Positions 62,155-64,000 of a DNA stretch of 64,000 bases are shown one piece after another. The stretch covers positions 310,001 to 374,000 of the forward strand of contig NZ_BEWM01000002.1 of NCBI RefSeq assembly GCF_002723935.1. Reading direction: 5' to 3'. How positions within the stretch are numbered: the stretch's first letter is position 1; each line of letters starts with the position of its first letter. The notes under the pieces were generated by a model. The model was given only the letters and a program-made list of their open reading frames with translations, made no database searches and had not been told where the DNA came from. Source of the DNA: Gluconobacter cerinus. GTDB taxonomy: Bacteria > Pseudomonadota > Alphaproteobacteria > Acetobacterales > Acetobacteraceae. The position numbers were made by a program, and so were the translations under genes.

Positions 62155-64000
62155 TCAGGACAGAGCCATCGTGGTCAGATCGCCGCAAAGGGCAGCGGTA
62201 TTAACGGTCACGACGTGCTCTTCCAGAAGCCATTCGGGGCGCAGACAATCCAACACATGAATGGGCACAATGCGCCCTTCGCGTGCTGTCAGGGTTGAGG
62301 CAGCCTGCAGCGCGCGGGGGGAGTGTCTTTCCATGATCATGACGGCACATTCCGGCAAAGCCCCTGGATCAACGCGCTGGATACGGTCGGCCAATCCGGG
62401 AGAAAGGCGCTGCATCCAGTCCAGTGCGTGATCTGGGCCAAGAACCAGAGCAGGGTTGCCGGTTCCCAGAGCCATACCGACAGCCCTGAGAATGGCAGGC
62501 CAGCTTTCACCTGCGCAGAGTACCGGGCCACAGGGCTTGAGTGTCAGTGTGTTGGTCTCTCCAGCGGGGCCGGGCAGTGTCATTGAGAAGCCCGTCATGG
62601 CATGCGCAATATCCTGTCGGATCTGGCGGGCTGAGACGGCATCCCGGCTTTCAAGAAACGTCACCAAACTTTGCGCATGGCGCGGGATACTACCCGGATT
62701 TGCATCTTTAGGCGCAAACCATGGGGACGTGCGGGCACTCATACGGCGGAGGGCAAAAGGCCCCCCTGCCTTGGGGCCACAACCGGAAAGTCCGGACCCA
62801 CCAAAAGGCTGTGAGCCAATAACTGCCCCTGTTATGGCCCGATTGACGTAGATGTTCCCCGCCTGAATGCGGTTAGTCGTGCGATCCACTGTCATGGCGA
62901 CACGCGAATGAACGCCAAAAGTCAGGCCGTACCCCATGGAATTTACAGCGTCGATCACGCCGTCCATTTCGTTGCGGTTGAAGCGACGCACATGCAGGAC
63001 CGGCCCGAACACTTCATGCGGAATATCGGCAACACGGCCGATTTCAATCAGCGTGGGGGGGAGGAAATGGCCGTATCGACAGTTTTCACCGAGTTCGGGG
63101 GACCACACCGTTCGGCCGGCCCGACGCATCATTTCAACATGATCCATCGCTTCTGTCCGGGCTTCCGGAGAAATAATTGGCCCGATATCCGTTGAAAGAC
63201 GCGCCGGATTCCCAATAGCCAGATCCTGAATCGCGCCCTTCAGAAGCTCAAGAACATGGTCTGCACAGTCTTCTTGGATCAACAGGATACGAAGAGACGA
63301 ACAGCGTTGCCCCGCACTGTCAAAAGCAGAGCTCAGAATATCCTGCACGACCTGTTCTGCATGCGCGGAGCTATCGACCAGCATTGCATTCTGTCCGCCC
63401 GTGCGCGCCACGAGAGGAACAGGTGTGCCCGTGCGCCCCTGCCGATCAAAGATCTGGCGTGAAACGGCTTTGCCAACGGGCGTTGAGCCGGTGAACATCA
63501 CGGCATCGACCCGGTGATCGGCTACCAGACGCTCTCCCACCGATCCATCGCCTGGCAAAAGGTGCAGAACTTCACGTGGAATCCCAGCTTCATGCAGAAG
63601 CTGAACGGTGCGGCTTGCAATAAACGGGGTTTGCTCGGCTGGCTTGGCCAGAACAACATTTCCAGCGGCAAGAGAGACGGAAATCTGTTGCACGAACGCC
63701 GCCAGTGGGCTGCTCCAGGGGCTGATACACGCAACAAGGCCGAGCGGTGAGGCCTGCAAATGATAATCCCGCCCTTGCAGACGTTCCGCATCATGGCGAA
63801 GAATACTGACGGCCTCACGGACTTCATCCTGAGCAGCTGGAAGGGTCTTTCCAGCTTCCCGTACCAGAAGCGCCATTAGCTCAATCCGGTGGGCCTCAAT
63901 CAGATCAGCAGCTTTCCCCAGACAGGCAATCCGTACTTCAGGGCTGCTGCCTGCCCAACTGGCAAGCGCATGCTCCGCTGTCTCCAGTGCAGACAGCAGT
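62155..64000 (-). CDS. putA: Bifunctional proline dehydrogenase/P5C dehydrogenase, C-terminal part
   Basis: The visible part is the aldehyde dehydrogenase (L-glutamate-gamma-semialdehyde dehydrogenase) half and the C-terminal extension of PutA. Marks are VACISPWSSPLAAFVQQI, LAKPAEQTPFIA, VMFTGSTPVGKAVSRQIF, ARTGGQNAMLVDSSA, the catalytic Cys in AFDSAGQRCSSLRI and the QPFGGSGLSGCGPKAGGP motif. The frame stays open to the window edge, so the gene starts beyond 64000. The proline dehydrogenase domain is not in view; identification as PutA rather than a stand-alone ALDH rests on the C-terminal extension (beyond about residue 400 of the visible part). Confidence 0.93.
   Translation of the reverse strand, partial: LLSALETAEHALASWAGSSPEVRIACLGKAADLIEAHRIELMALLVREAGKTLPAAQDEVREAVSILRHDAERLQGRDYHLQASPLGLVACISPWSSPLAAFVQQISVSLAAGNVVLAKPAEQTPFIASRTVQLLHEAGIPREVLHLLPGDGSVGERLVADHRVDAVMFTGSTPVGKAVSRQIFDRQGRTGTPVPLVARTGGQNAMLVDSSAHAEQVVQDILSSAFDSAGQRCSSLRILLIQEDCADHVLELLKGAIQDLAIGNPARLSTDIGPIISPEARTEAMDHVEMMRRAGRTVWSPELGENCRYGHFLPPTLIEIGRVADIPHEVFGPVLHVRRFNRNEMDGVIDAVNSMGYGLTFGVHSRVAMTVDRTTNRIQAGNIYVNRAITGAVIGSQPFGGSGLSGCGPKAGGPFALRRMSARTSPWFAPKDANPGSIPRHAQSLVTFLESRDAVSARQIRQDIAHAMTGFSMTLPGPAGETNTLTLKPCGPVLCAGESWPAILRAVGMALGTGNPALVLGPDHALDWMQRLSPGLADRIQRVDPGALPECAVMIMERHSPRALQAASTLTAREGRIVPIHVLDCLRPEWLLEEHVVTVNTAALCGDLTTMALS

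Overview
The window looks like a chromosomal segment of an acetic acid bacterium, most likely Gluconobacter. The best markers are an sldBA operon for the membrane-bound PQQ polyol dehydrogenase (29327-31926), a cytosolic NAD-dependent xylitol dehydrogenase of the Gluconobacter type (15785-16582), a levansucrase without signal peptide (5737-7074), a mannitol-dehydrogenase-family polyol enzyme (38236-39714) and a complete electron-transfer-flavoprotein branch (10170-13571). No insertion sequence, integrase, CRISPR array, rRNA or plasmid origin was seen. Gene density is high and most gaps are below 250 bp.

Layout. 1-5100: end of asd, then murQ-anmK (cell-wall sugar recycling), a host-attachment-family protein, hemH and a small secreted protein. 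5200-8636: a candidate small RNA, a small membrane ORF, the levansucrase with tandem terminators, and a papain-like protein overlapping a lipoprotein gene. 8639-14308: Nudix, tRNA-Pro, signal peptidase, etfBA, ETF-quinone oxidoreductase and trmB. 14313-24517: metK, xylitol dehydrogenase, dapB, divergent regulator/azoR, divergent hmp/nsrR with a clear operator, class I aldolase, phosphoglycerate mutase-like protein, lldD and an exported DJ-1-like protein. 24646-31926: dnaK-dnaJ, a lipoprotein and sldBA. 32122-36276: glycosyltransferase, tiny basic ORF, EamA transporter, dcd, murA. 36475-45576: oxidoreductases, a hydrolase, GST, fRMsr, LOG protein, MFS, DUF2501 lipoprotein, dinB, Nudix and a monooxygenase. 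45666-47730: an unknown gene whose ribosome site lies in a hairpin, an unusual PadR regulator and a TVP38-type membrane protein. 47834-54540: Bcr-type exporter, single-domain response regulator, apt, nitroreductase, GT61 enzyme and hrpB. 54547-64000: exported nucleoside hydrolase, DoxX, an HtrA protease followed by a two-component system, a three-gene envelope cluster, a secreted unknown protein and the 3' part of putA.

Themes. Periplasmic oxidation (SldAB), cytosolic polyol/ketose reductases and several quinone-linked dehydrogenases (LldD, ETF-QO, PutA) feed one respiratory chain, as expected for an incomplete sugar oxidiser. Stress genes (hmp/nsrR, azoR, fRMsr, dnaKJ, htrA plus two-component system) are scattered between them.

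The least ordinary observations are: trmB and hrpB both appear to start at CTG, because conserved N-terminal sequence lies upstream of any ATG/GTG/TTG; a promoter-hairpin-terminator unit at 5215-5346 looks like a small RNA; the gene at 45666-46043 has its Shine-Dalgarno sequence in a perfect 10-bp stem and its ATG in the loop; and the PadR regulator has a long Gly/Arg-rich N-terminal tail with palindromes upstream. I found no convincing large unknown multi-gene system.
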